Shown: positions 1 through 5,878 of the stretch, piece by piece
Position numbering within the stretch: the stretch's first letter is position 1
Layout of the letters: every line of letters starts with the position of its first letter
DNA from: Desulfobulbaceae bacterium
GTDB taxonomy: Bacteria > Desulfobacterota > Desulfobulbia > Desulfobulbales > Desulfobulbaceae
Direction: 5' to 3'
Assembly (NCBI GenBank): GCA_026986885.1
Contig: JALSNT010000003.1
Location: 1-5,878 of the forward strand
DNA: 5,878 bases
The notes under the pieces: generated by a model
Told to the model about the DNA's origin: nothing
Seen by the model: the letters and a program-made list of their open reading frames with translations, nothing else
Database searches by the model: none
Made by a program: the position numbers and the translations under genes

Positions 1-492
1 CAGCTTAAGCGACTGTCGACGACCGATGTCCTGACCGGGGCCTATAACAGAAGAATGTTTATGGATCTGCTTGCACGGGAATTAAAGAGAACAAGCCGGT
101 ACGGCGAACGGTTTTCTCTACTCATGTTTGATATTGATCATTTTAAGGAGGTGAACGATCAATACGGGCATGATACCGGAGACCGGGTTCTTGTCGAGAT
201 TGTTGATCTGGGTAAGCAAACGATTCGTAAATCCGATGTCCTGGCCCGCTGGGGAGGAGAAGAATTTATGGTATTACTGCCGGAAACCGAACATGAAATG
301 GCCCATACCCTGGGCGAACGGTTGCGCTGCCGGATTGCCGGGCATCGGTTTCCGGGTACAGGACGGTTGACGGTAAGTGTCGGCGTCACAAGTTTTAACT
401 CCGGTGACAGCATTGATTCTCTGCTGAAACGGGTTGATGAGGCAATGTATGGGGCCAAGAAATCCGGTCGTAACCGGGTGGTCGTCGGCTGA
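1..492 (+). CDS. Diguanylate cyclase, GGDEF domain (C-terminal part; gene runs off left edge)
   Basis: The reading frame is open from base 1, so this is the last 163 codons of a longer gene; any sensory or membrane N-terminus lies outside the window. What remains is an essentially complete GGDEF domain, which condenses two GTP into the second messenger cyclic di-GMP as a dimer. It opens with the usual LSTTDVLTGAYNRR entry helix at visible residues 6-19. The metal-binding aspartate is in FDIDHFKEVND (D44). The active-site motif is GGEEF (bases 253-267), the glutamate form of GGDEF, which is normally active. An RxxD inhibitory site (RKSD, bases 226-237) lies the expected five residues before GGEEF, so product feedback inhibition is likely. 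The protein ends with the typical KKSGRNRVVV tail directly after the domain. The hybrid kinase gene follows after 31 nt on the same strand, so the two are probably co-transcribed. Family assignment is firm; enzyme activity is inferred from the motifs. Confidence 0.95.
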   Translation, partial: QLKRLSTTDVLTGAYNRRMFMDLLARELKRTSRYGERFSLLMFDIDHFKEVNDQYGHDTGDRVLVEIVDLGKQTIRKSDVLARWGGEEFMVLLPETEHEMAHTLGERLRCRIAGHRFPGTGRLTVSVGVTSFNSGDSIDSLLKRVDEAMYGAKKSGRNRVVVG

Positions 493-523
493 ATATTGGC
501 AACAACTATGGTGATCAATCATT

Positions 524-3500
524 GTGGCGCAACAAATTTTTAATCAGGAATGCGTTGATAAAATCGGCGTGATGCTGCTTGGTCTTGATGACCGGGGCAG
601 GATTACCATGATCAACAAGGCCGGCTGTAAGGTGCTTGGTTATTCCGTACAGGAGTTGACAGGGATGGACTGGTATGACCGGTTTGTCCCTCCGGAAGAC
701 AGCCGGGTTCTGCGAGATCGTTTTTTCCGAATCATGGCCGGCAAAGAGGAACACCCGGAATATCATGAAAATACCGTTTTGACCGGCGGCGGTGATCGGC
801 GGGTCATTGCCTGGCACAATACCCTGTTGCGTGAGGATGACGGCAGAATCAGCGGCCTGCTCTGTACAGGAGAAGACATCACGGATCGGATACGGGTCGA
901 GGAAGACCTGCGGCGGAGTGAGAACAGGTATCGGCGTTTTGTCGACAATGTCCCGGATGCCCTGTTTGTCCATGACGAAACAGGAAAGATCATTGATGTC
1001 AATGAACAGGCTGCCGTATCCCTCGGGTATTCACGGGAAGAGTTATTGCATGTAAATATTCTTGATATTGAGATCAACTATTCAAACGCGGGAATCAGAG
1101 AGTTGATTCGTCAGGTTTTTCAGAAAAAGAGGGCCATGACCTTTCGGGGTACGCAGCGCCGGAAAGACGGTGAAACCTTCCCGGTTGAGGCAAAGGTCAA
1201 CGTCATTGAGGAGGGAGAGGAACCTCTTTTTGTGACGGTTGTCCGGGATATCAGTGATCGCCTGCATCAGCAACGAAGACTGTCGGATAATCGTGATCTG
1301 CTCAGGATTATCATCGATTCCATTCCCGATATTATCTGTGTAAAAAACGGGCAGGGGAGATGGCTGCTGGCCAATACCTTTGATCTTCAGCTTTTCGGGC
1401 TTGAAGATGTCAATTACCGGGGTAAGACGGATGTGGAGCTTGCCCAGTATACGCCGCTGTACAGAGAGGCCTTTCTTAGCTGCCGGGAAAGTGACCTTTT
1501 TGCCTGGCGGAAAAAGGAACCGTGCCGGAGTACTGAAATCATCCCGGTTGCCGATGGGTCCTCCCGGATTTTTGATGTTTACAAAATACCACTTTTCCAC
1601 GCTGACGGGCGAAGAAAGGTGCTGGTGGTGATCGGCCGGGATATGACTGAACAGAAACAGGTACTGGAGCAGGTTCGTGCCAGTGAGGCCCGCTATCGGC
1701 AGCTGTTTGAACGGGCACCTATAGGCATTGTTCATTTTGACACCGGGATGCATGTAACAGACTGTAATGACCACTATCTGCAGATAATGCAGGCCGAACG
1801 TGAGCAGATTATTGGTCTTGATATTAGAAAAATGCGGGACAAGAGGGTACTTCCTCTGCTGGAAGGGACCCTGACCGGGAAAGAGGGACGATGGGAGGGA
1901 TCATATAAGACCACTTTGAGTCGAAAAGTTGTTTATCTGTCGGTACACGCCGTGCCATTGTACGACGGCCAGGGAAATATCCGGGGCGGCCTGATCCTGG
2001 TCGAGGATATGAGCCTGCAGCAACAGGCGCTGGAGGAAAAATATCGGCTTATGTCTGCCATTGATCAGGCATCGGAAACAATTGTTATCACGGATAAATG
2101 GGGTACTATCGAGTATGTCAATCCCGCCTTTGAAAAGATGACCGGCTATAGTGCCGAGGAGGCAGGTGGGAAAAATCCCCGGGTCCTGAAAAGCGGTCGC
2201 CATAATACGGAATTTTATCGGGAAATGTGGCAGACACTGCGGGCGGGCAGAGTGTGGAAGGGACACCTCATCAATAAGCGAAAAGACGGCACTTTGTTTG
2301 AGGAAGATGCGACTATTTCACCCGTGCGCGACCGGGAGGGGAATATAATCAATTATGTGGCCGTTAAGCGTGATGTTACCGAGGAAGTTGCCCTTAAAAA
2401 ACAGTTGAACCAGGCCATGAAGATGGAGGCCATCGGTACCCTGGCCGGTGGTATCGCCCATGATTTTAATAATATTCTGTCGGCGGTTCTCGGCTATGCG
2501 GAAATGGCGGAGTTGCAGCTTGCCGAGGATGAACCGGCTCGGAAAGATGTTGTCCAGATCATAACGGCCGGCCAACGGGCCACGGATCTCATTAGGCAGA
2601 TTTTGACCTTCAGTCGTCAGGAGGAAGAGGAGCTACGCCCTATTAAACTGCAGTTTATTATTAAAGAAGCCTTGAAACTGCTCAGATCGTCCCTGCCGAC
2701 CTCCATTGAACTGCAGCAGAAAATCGATACCGGTTGCGGCCCTGTGCTGGCCGATCCCATACGCATCCATCAGGTACTGATGAATCTCTGTACCAATGCC
2801 AAGCAGGCCATGGAGGGGCAACAGGGAGCATTACGGGTCAGGCTTGCCGAATATGATATTGATTCCGGAAGCTTTAACGCCTTCCTTCCTTCAATCGAAT
2901 CGGGTCCCTGGCTTGATCTGGAGGTGTCCGACACCGGCATGGGCATGGAAGAACAGGTGAAAGAGAGAATTTTCGATCCCTTTTTTACAACCAAGAAAAA
3001 AGGACAGGGTACCGGGCTTGGCCTGTCCGTTGTCCATGGAATTGTCAAGAGTCATGGCGGGGAAATTACCGTAGAAAGCGCACCTGGGCGGGGCACGACC
3101 TTTCATATCTATCTGCCCCTGGTTAGGGATGAGGAAAAGTATGAAGAGCAGGAAGCGCAGCTTGAGTTGCCCCGGGGCACGGATCGCATTCTTATTGTTG
3201 ATGATGAGCCGTTATTGGTAGAGGTCATGGAGCGCTTTCTTGTAATTTTAGGCTATGAGGTCAATGGATTTGTCGACAGCCGGGAGGCGCTGGCCTGGTT
3301 CAATGACAATGCAGACCGGGTTGATCTTGTGATTACCGATATGACCATGCCGCATTTGACCGGTGCGGAACTGGCGATGGAGATATTATCTAAAAAAACA
3401 GAGATGCCGATCATTCTCTGTACCGGCTACAGTGAGATCATGGACGCGGACAGGGCCGCCTCCATGGGGATAAGAAAATTTCTTGCCAAGCCGGTGGATA

Positions 3501-3550
3501 ACAGTGTGTTGGCCCGGTCGGTGCGGGAGGTGCTGGATGTGGTTGCCTGA
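524..3550 (+). CDS. Soluble hybrid sensor histidine kinase: five PAS domains, HisKA, HATPase, receiver
   Basis: A 1008-residue kinase with no hydrophobic segment, so a cytoplasmic sensor. PAS domains lie at about residues 8-125, 132-247, 254-378, 387-500 and 508-624, several ending in a DIT/DIS/DVT-type exit motif. PAS5 carries NPRVLKSG (from N551), W569 and W578, as in NifL-type PAS domains. The H box is GGIAHDFNN with phosphorylated H646; the D-x-x-N after it (D647 to N650) is the kind of motif used for phosphatase activity. ATP-binding boxes: N box with N754/N758, G1 DTGMGM (803-808), F box FDPFF (817-821), G2 GTGLGLS (829-835). The C-terminal receiver (about 887-1005) has the acidic pair D893/D894, phospho-acceptor D939, T967 and K989, so it is intact. 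The GTG at 524 is the first usual start codon after an in-frame stop at 512, and it keeps the helix leading into PAS1, but no clear Shine-Dalgarno precedes it; ATG 572 is the alternative. No HPt domain is present in the protein or window. The downstream receiver-HD-GYP protein is the likely partner. Ligands are unknown. Confidence 0.96.
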   Translation: MAQQIFNQECVDKIGVMLLGLDDRGRITMINKAGCKVLGYSVQELTGMDWYDRFVPPEDSRVLRDRFFRIMAGKEEHPEYHENTVLTGGGDRRVIAWHNTLLREDDGRISGLLCTGEDITDRIRVEEDLRRSENRYRRFVDNVPDALFVHDETGKIIDVNEQAAVSLGYSREELLHVNILDIEINYSNAGIRELIRQVFQKKRAMTFRGTQRRKDGETFPVEAKVNVIEEGEEPLFVTVVRDISDRLHQQRRLSDNRDLLRIIIDSIPDIICVKNGQGRWLLANTFDLQLFGLEDVNYRGKTDVELAQYTPLYREAFLSCRESDLFAWRKKEPCRSTEIIPVADGSSRIFDVYKIPLFHADGRRKVLVVIGRDMTEQKQVLEQVRASEARYRQLFERAPIGIVHFDTGMHVTDCNDHYLQIMQAEREQIIGLDIRKMRDKRVLPLLEGTLTGKEGRWEGSYKTTLSRKVVYLSVHAVPLYDGQGNIRGGLILVEDMSLQQQALEEKYRLMSAIDQASETIVITDKWGTIEYVNPAFEKMTGYSAEEAGGKNPRVLKSGRHNTEFYREMWQTLRAGRVWKGHLINKRKDGTLFEEDATISPVRDREGNIINYVAVKRDVTEEVALKKQLNQAMKMEAIGTLAGGIAHDFNNILSAVLGYAEMAELQLAEDEPARKDVVQIITAGQRATDLIRQILTFSRQEEEELRPIKLQFIIKEALKLLRSSLPTSIELQQKIDTGCGPVLADPIRIHQVLMNLCTNAKQAMEGQQGALRVRLAEYDIDSGSFNAFLPSIESGPWLDLEVSDTGMGMEEQVKERIFDPFFTTKKKGQGTGLGLSVVHGIVKSHGGEITVESAPGRGTTFHIYLPLVRDEEKYEEQEAQLELPRGTDRILIVDDEPLLVEVMERFLVILGYEVNGFVDSREALAWFNDNADRVDLVITDMTMPHLTGAELAMEILSKKTEMPIILCTGYSEIMDADRAASMGIRKFLAKPVDNSVLARSVREVLDVVA

Positions 3551-3600
3551 TCTGTTTGCCTGTTCACCGAAATACGATAACCTTTTCTGTCGAGCATTGT

Positions 3601-3606
3601 GGAGGT
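3601..3606 (+). promoter_or_regulatory. Ribosome binding site of the receiver-HD-GYP gene
   Basis: A strong GGAGGT Shine-Dalgarno sits 9 nt before ATG 3616. This decides the start: the longest reading frame could begin at TTG 3556, but that codon has no ribosome binding site and the extra 20 residues lie ahead of the receiver domain and resemble no known domain. Confidence 0.85.
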
Positions 3607-3615
3607 ACCTGTTCA

Positions 3616-4743
3616 ATGGGTGATATATCTTCTGCATATTACATCCTGATTGTTGATGATGAACCGGATCTGTGCCATATCTTCAAGCGTTTTCTCGAAG
3701 TTGACGGCTATCGATGTCTGACGGCAACCGGTGGTGAGGAGGCCCTGGAACTGTTGGCGGAAAATGAAATTTTTCTCGTCATCACGGATATCAATATGCC
3801 GGGAATGAGCGGTATTGATCTACTGCGGGAAGTGGGTGCCCGTTATCCCGAGGTGGCGGTCCTAATGTTGTCGGCCGTTGATGATCGAAAAGTGGCGGTG
3901 CAGTCGTTGCAATTAGGCGCCTTTACCTACATGATTAAGCCGGTCAGCCGTAATGAACTGGTGATTAATGTGATCAATGGTCTGCGGCGGCGGTTTCTTG
4001 AGCTGGAACATCGGCGTCGCCATGAAAAACTGGAAGAACTTGTCCAGCGTCGAACCGCAAAGTTACTTGCCGCCAAGCAGGAACTGGCCCATGCCGGAGA
4101 AGAAACCGTGTTGCGCCTGGCCAAGGCGGCCGAGTTCAGGGATGATGAAACAGCGCAACACACCGTGCGTATGAGCCTTTATTGCAAACTTATTGCCCAG
4201 GGGTGCGGTTTTAATAGTGAGCGATGCGAGTTGATCCGACTGGCAAGCCAGCTTCATGATGTGGGGAAAATAGGAATTCCGGATGCTATTTTACTTAAAC
4301 CGGGTAAACTGACAGCCGATGAATTTACCCTCATGCAAGAGCATGCCCTGTTTGGTTTTCGTATCCTCTCCGATTCCACGGTATCCCTGCTGGAGACAGG
4401 TGCGATTATTGCCCGTGGCCATCATGAAAAATATGACGGCAGCGGCTATCCCGACGGGATCAGTGGAGAGAATATTGCCGTTGAATCTCGCATTGCCGCC
4501 ATTGCCGATGTCTTCGATGCCCTGACGACCAAGAGGGTCTATAAAGACGCCTTGCCGGTTTCCTCGGCCATTGAGATCCTTAAAAAAGGGCGTGGGGCCC
4601 ATTTTGATCCCGGGTTACTGGATATTTTTCTGGCTGAGATGGATGCTGTCATGCGCATTCGCGAGCAGTTTCGTGACAGCGGTGATCAACCTGGAATTAA
4701 GAGTGCGGTTTCAGAGGTGTTGGCATCAGAAGAAAAATCGTGA
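3616..4743 (+). CDS. Response regulator: receiver plus HD-GYP cyclic di-GMP phosphodiesterase (RpfG type)
   Basis: A 375-residue cytoplasmic protein. Residues about 9-122 are a receiver with the acidic pair in VDDEPD, phospho-acceptor D58 (in ITDINMPG) and K108 (in IKPVS). A charged, probably coiled-coil linker (about 125-165) leads to an HD-GYP domain (about 165-350). This domain hydrolyses cyclic di-GMP to pGpG or GMP using a bi- or trinuclear metal centre. The predicted ligands are all visible: E178, H182, H214-D215 (the HD pair, in LHDVGKIG), H243, the H269-H270 pair in HHEKYDG, and D298; K218 and the GYP signature (G277-P279) are also intact. The layout matches RpfG, whose activity is set by phosphorylation from a hybrid kinase. 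Here the gene starts 65 nt after a hybrid kinase gene on the same strand, which suggests a cognate pair. Because the diguanylate cyclase is further upstream, the presumed operon encodes both synthesis and breakdown of the messenger. The start is set by GGAGGT at 3601-3606. Family call is firm; the direction of regulation by phosphorylation is not known. Confidence 0.95.
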   Translation: MGDISSAYYILIVDDEPDLCHIFKRFLEVDGYRCLTATGGEEALELLAENEIFLVITDINMPGMSGIDLLREVGARYPEVAVLMLSAVDDRKVAVQSLQLGAFTYMIKPVSRNELVINVINGLRRRFLELEHRRRHEKLEELVQRRTAKLLAAKQELAHAGEETVLRLAKAAEFRDDETAQHTVRMSLYCKLIAQGCGFNSERCELIRLASQLHDVGKIGIPDAILLKPGKLTADEFTLMQEHALFGFRILSDSTVSLLETGAIIARGHHEKYDGSGYPDGISGENIAVESRIAAIADVFDALTTKRVYKDALPVSSAIEILKKGRGAHFDPGLLDIFLAEMDAVMRIREQFRDSGDQPGIKSAVSEVLASEEKS

Positions 4744-4745
4744 AC

Positions 4746-5141
4746 CTACGGGACGTTCTGCAGTTCTTTGAAGTAGCGGCTGTCGGTTTCCAGGATATGG
4801 TGGATGAGCCAGTCGAGAAGAAAATCAACAACCGTATGCAGGTCCAGGTTGTTTTTGTGAAAATCATCCATGAATTGTTTGGTCTGACCGACAAACTCGG
4901 CATGGATTTTTTTGTGTTCCCTTATCGTCGGATGGCTTGCCAGAATCTCTTCTTCATTGCCAAAATGGATTTCCACGTAATCAAAGAGGGAGAGCAGGGC
5001 CTGTTCAAGGGAGAGTCTGTTGTCAGATTGATTTTTCATCGAATCCAGCATGACCCAAAGTTCAAAAAGATATTGATGCTGGCGATCGATTTCCGGATGG
5101 CCGACGCTGTATTCCGGTTTCCATATCGTAGTGATGTCCAT
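4746..5141 (-). CDS. Bacteriohemerythrin (oxygen-binding di-iron protein)
   Basis: A 131-residue single-domain protein, the usual length for bacterial hemerythrins, with no signal peptide, so cytoplasmic. These four-helix bundles bind O2 reversibly at a non-haem di-iron site and serve in oxygen sensing, storage or delivery. All seven expected iron ligands are visible at family spacing: H22 in HPEIDRQHQYLF, H59 and E63 in HFGNEEE, H76 and H80 in HKKIH, and H115 and D120 in HHILETD. W7 in the N-terminal IWKPEYSVG stretch is also typical of the family. The ATG at 5139-5141 has GAGGAA just upstream. The gene is convergent with the HD-GYP gene, with 2 nt between their stop codons, and lies 75 nt downstream of the RND permease gene on the same strand; it could have its own promoter in that gap or be read through from the pump gene. 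Oxygen binding is inferred from the ligands. Its physiological partner is unknown. Confidence 0.96.
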   Translation of the reverse strand: MDITTIWKPEYSVGHPEIDRQHQYLFELWVMLDSMKNQSDNRLSLEQALLSLFDYVEIHFGNEEEILASHPTIREHKKIHAEFVGQTKQFMDDFHKNNLDLHTVVDFLLDWLIHHILETDSRYFKELQNVP

Positions 5142-5144
5142 TTT

Positions 5145-5150
5145 TTCCTC
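5145..5150 (-). promoter_or_regulatory. Ribosome binding site of the bacteriohemerythrin gene
   Basis: On the minus strand this reads GAGGAA, 3 nt before the ATG (5 nt from the AGG core), a good Shine-Dalgarno match that supports the start at 5141. Confidence 0.75.
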
Positions 5151-5173
5151 GCAGGTTTTTTGTGCGGCCGACT

Positions 5174-5202
5174 TTTTTACCTAAATTGAGTGAAACGCTC
5201 AA
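5174..5202 (-). promoter_or_regulatory. Weak candidate sigma-70 promoter for the bacteriohemerythrin gene
   Basis: On the minus strand TTGAGC (5202-5197) could be a -35 box and TAAAAA (5179-5174) a -10 box, 17 nt apart, each matching the consensus at four of six positions. Transcription would begin near 5167, leaving a leader of about 25 nt before the ATG. The -35 box and spacer lie inside the inverted repeat at 5179-5209. The match is weak, so this is a suggestion from position and spacing only. Confidence 0.3.
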
Positions 5203-5209
5203 TTTAGGT
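5179..5209. repeat. Inverted repeat (12-bp perfect arms, 7-nt centre) between the pump and hemerythrin genes
   Basis: The arms ACCTAAATTGAG (5179-5190) and CTCAATTTAGGT (5198-5209) are perfectly complementary around TGAAACG. On plus-strand RNA the stem could extend by a U-G and a G-C pair to leave a loop of three A. It begins 7 nt past the RND permease stop codon and ends 37 nt before the hemerythrin start. Two roles fit. It may be a transcription terminator for the pump gene, although the stem is AT-rich and is followed on the minus strand by six A rather than a run of T. Or it may be an operator or mRNA hairpin controlling the hemerythrin gene. The repeat is certain; the role is open. Confidence 0.85.
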
Positions 5210-5216
5210 TTCAGCC

Positions 5217-5878
5217 TTATTCAGCCTGAATAGAGGTCAATTGAGTGGTCTGTTTTTCCTGCCGATGTTTAACCATGTAATAGAGAACGGGTACTGCCAT
5301 GCGGCTGATCAACAGGCTGGCAATTTCACCAAACATCAGCGAGATGGCAAGTCCCTGGAAAATTGGGTCGGCGAGAATGACCGACGAACCGACGACCACG
5401 GCCAGCGCCGTCAGCAGCATGGGGCGGAAGCGGACGGCCCCGGCTTCGACCACGGCTTCGGCCAGCGGCAATCCATGACTGCGGCGTAATTCTATAAAGT
5501 CAACCAGGATAATCGAGTTACGCACCACAATTCCGGCCCCGGCCATGAAACCGATCATGGAGGTGGCGGTGAAAAATGCGCCCAGGGCCCAGTGGGCAGG
5601 CAGGATGCCGATAAGAGAAAAAGGAATAGCCGCCATTACCACCAGCGGCGTGATATAATCCTTGAACCAGCCCACCATCAGCATATAGATCAGGATCATG
5701 ACCACGGCAAAGGCGATCCCCAGGTCACGGAAGACTTCCAGGGTGATGTGCCATTCCCCGTCCCATTTCATGGCCGGTTCAGTTTGGGTGAAGGGCTGAT
5801 GCAGATTGTAGATAACGATTTTCTTATCCGCACCACCGAAATTCCGGCCGTCGAGAGCGGCCAGTTTTTTATTCATGG
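5217..5878 (-). CDS. RND efflux transporter permease, C-terminal part (gene runs off right edge)
   Basis: The frame is open at the window edge; the ATG at 5874-5876 is an internal methionine, not a start. About 219 of the usual 1000 or more residues are visible. The first 45 or so belong to the end of the second periplasmic loop, including [12 protein letters not shown]. They are followed by five hydrophobic segments that match TM8 to TM12 of the AcrB fold, at about residues 50-70, 74-99, 101-128, 150-170 and 173-202 counted from that methionine, then a short polar cytoplasmic tail. The region aligned to AcrB TM10 reads [13 protein letters not shown], placing R119 where AcrB has its proton-relay lysine. 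These inner-membrane proton antiporters work with a periplasmic adaptor and an outer-membrane channel; such genes are probably upstream, beyond the right edge. The substrate (drug, metal or other) cannot be read from this fragment. The family call is firm; the subfamily is uncertain. Confidence 0.93.
   Translation of the reverse strand, partial: MNKKLAALDGRNFGGADKKIVIYNLHQPFTQTEPAMKWDGEWHITLEVFRDLGIAFAVVMILIYMLMVGWFKDYITPLVVMAAIPFSLIGILPAHWALGAFFTATSMIGFMAGAGIVVRNSIILVDFIELRRSHGLPLAEAVVEAGAVRFRPMLLTALAVVVGSSVILADPIFQGLAISLMFGEIASLLISRMAVPVLYYMVKHRQEKQTTQLTSIQAE

Noticed and set aside
508..543. A tiny open frame (ATG 508 to TAA 543) across the start of the kinase gene, a possible leader peptide.
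   Set aside because: It is only 11 codons, has no Shine-Dalgarno and no attenuator-like hairpin, so it is indistinguishable from chance.
1082..1774. A 230-codon minus-strand open frame inside the hybrid kinase gene.
   Set aside because: The plus strand here encodes PAS3 and PAS4 with recognisable motifs. The antisense protein has no recognisable domain, so it is a shadow.
3556..3615. A 20-residue N-terminal extension of the HD-GYP protein from TTG 3556.
   Set aside because: TTG is a rare start with no ribosome binding site there, while ATG 3616 has GGAGGT at the right distance and begins just before the receiver.
4740..5189. A 149-codon plus-strand reading frame beginning with GTG that overlaps the stop codon of the HD-GYP gene (GTGA), looking like a coupled fourth gene.
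   Set aside because: It is antisense to the hemerythrin gene, whose seven iron ligands and length prove the minus strand is coding. The plus-strand protein resembles nothing I know and lacks a good ribosome binding site.
5179..5209. Calling the inverted repeat a rho-independent terminator.
   Set aside because: The stem is AT-rich and neither strand has a proper T-run after it (TTTC on plus, AAAAAA on minus). It is recorded as a repeat of open function instead.
5211..5230. Short direct repeat TCAGCC-TTAT-TCAGCC and the small palindrome TTCAGCCTGAA at the end of the pump gene.
   Set aside because: It is too short to mean anything, and part of it is coding sequence for the last residues of the permease.

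Overview
The window looks like a piece of a free-living, signalling-rich Gram-negative chromosome. A soluble hybrid kinase with five PAS domains, a response regulator with an HD-GYP domain, a stand-alone bacteriohemerythrin and an RND pump are a combination I associate with anaerobic or microaerobic Desulfobacterota ('deltaproteobacteria', for example the Desulfobulbales). That placement is a judgement from protein style, not a search result. Coding density is very high, and I see no RNA genes, insertion sequences, CRISPR arrays or other signs of recent transfer.

Left block, plus strand (1-4743): the 3' part of a GGDEF diguanylate cyclase gene runs off the left edge. After 31 nt comes a 1008-residue hybrid histidine kinase (five PAS domains, HisKA, HATPase, receiver). 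After another 65 nt comes a receiver-HD-GYP protein of the RpfG type, predicted to hydrolyse cyclic di-GMP. The three genes are probably co-transcribed and form a cyclic di-GMP control module. The cyclase makes the messenger. The kinase senses cytoplasmic signals, plausibly redox or small ligands, through its PAS domains. The most likely output of the kinase is the receiver of the HD-GYP protein, which would set the rate of messenger breakdown.

Right block, minus strand (4746-5878): a bacteriohemerythrin gene (131 residues, all di-iron ligands present) converges on the HD-GYP gene with only 2 nt between their stop codons. Upstream of it is a 75-nt gap holding a near-perfect 12-bp inverted repeat that overlaps a weak candidate promoter. 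Beyond that lies the 3' end of an RND efflux permease gene (last 219 residues, TM8 to TM12), which runs off the right edge.

The proteins belong to well-known families. The parts worth a second look are how they are put together: opposing cyclic di-GMP enzymes flanking one multi-PAS kinase, a NifL-like last PAS domain next to an oxygen-binding protein gene, and the inverted repeat upstream of that gene. I do not see a convincing wholly new system here.
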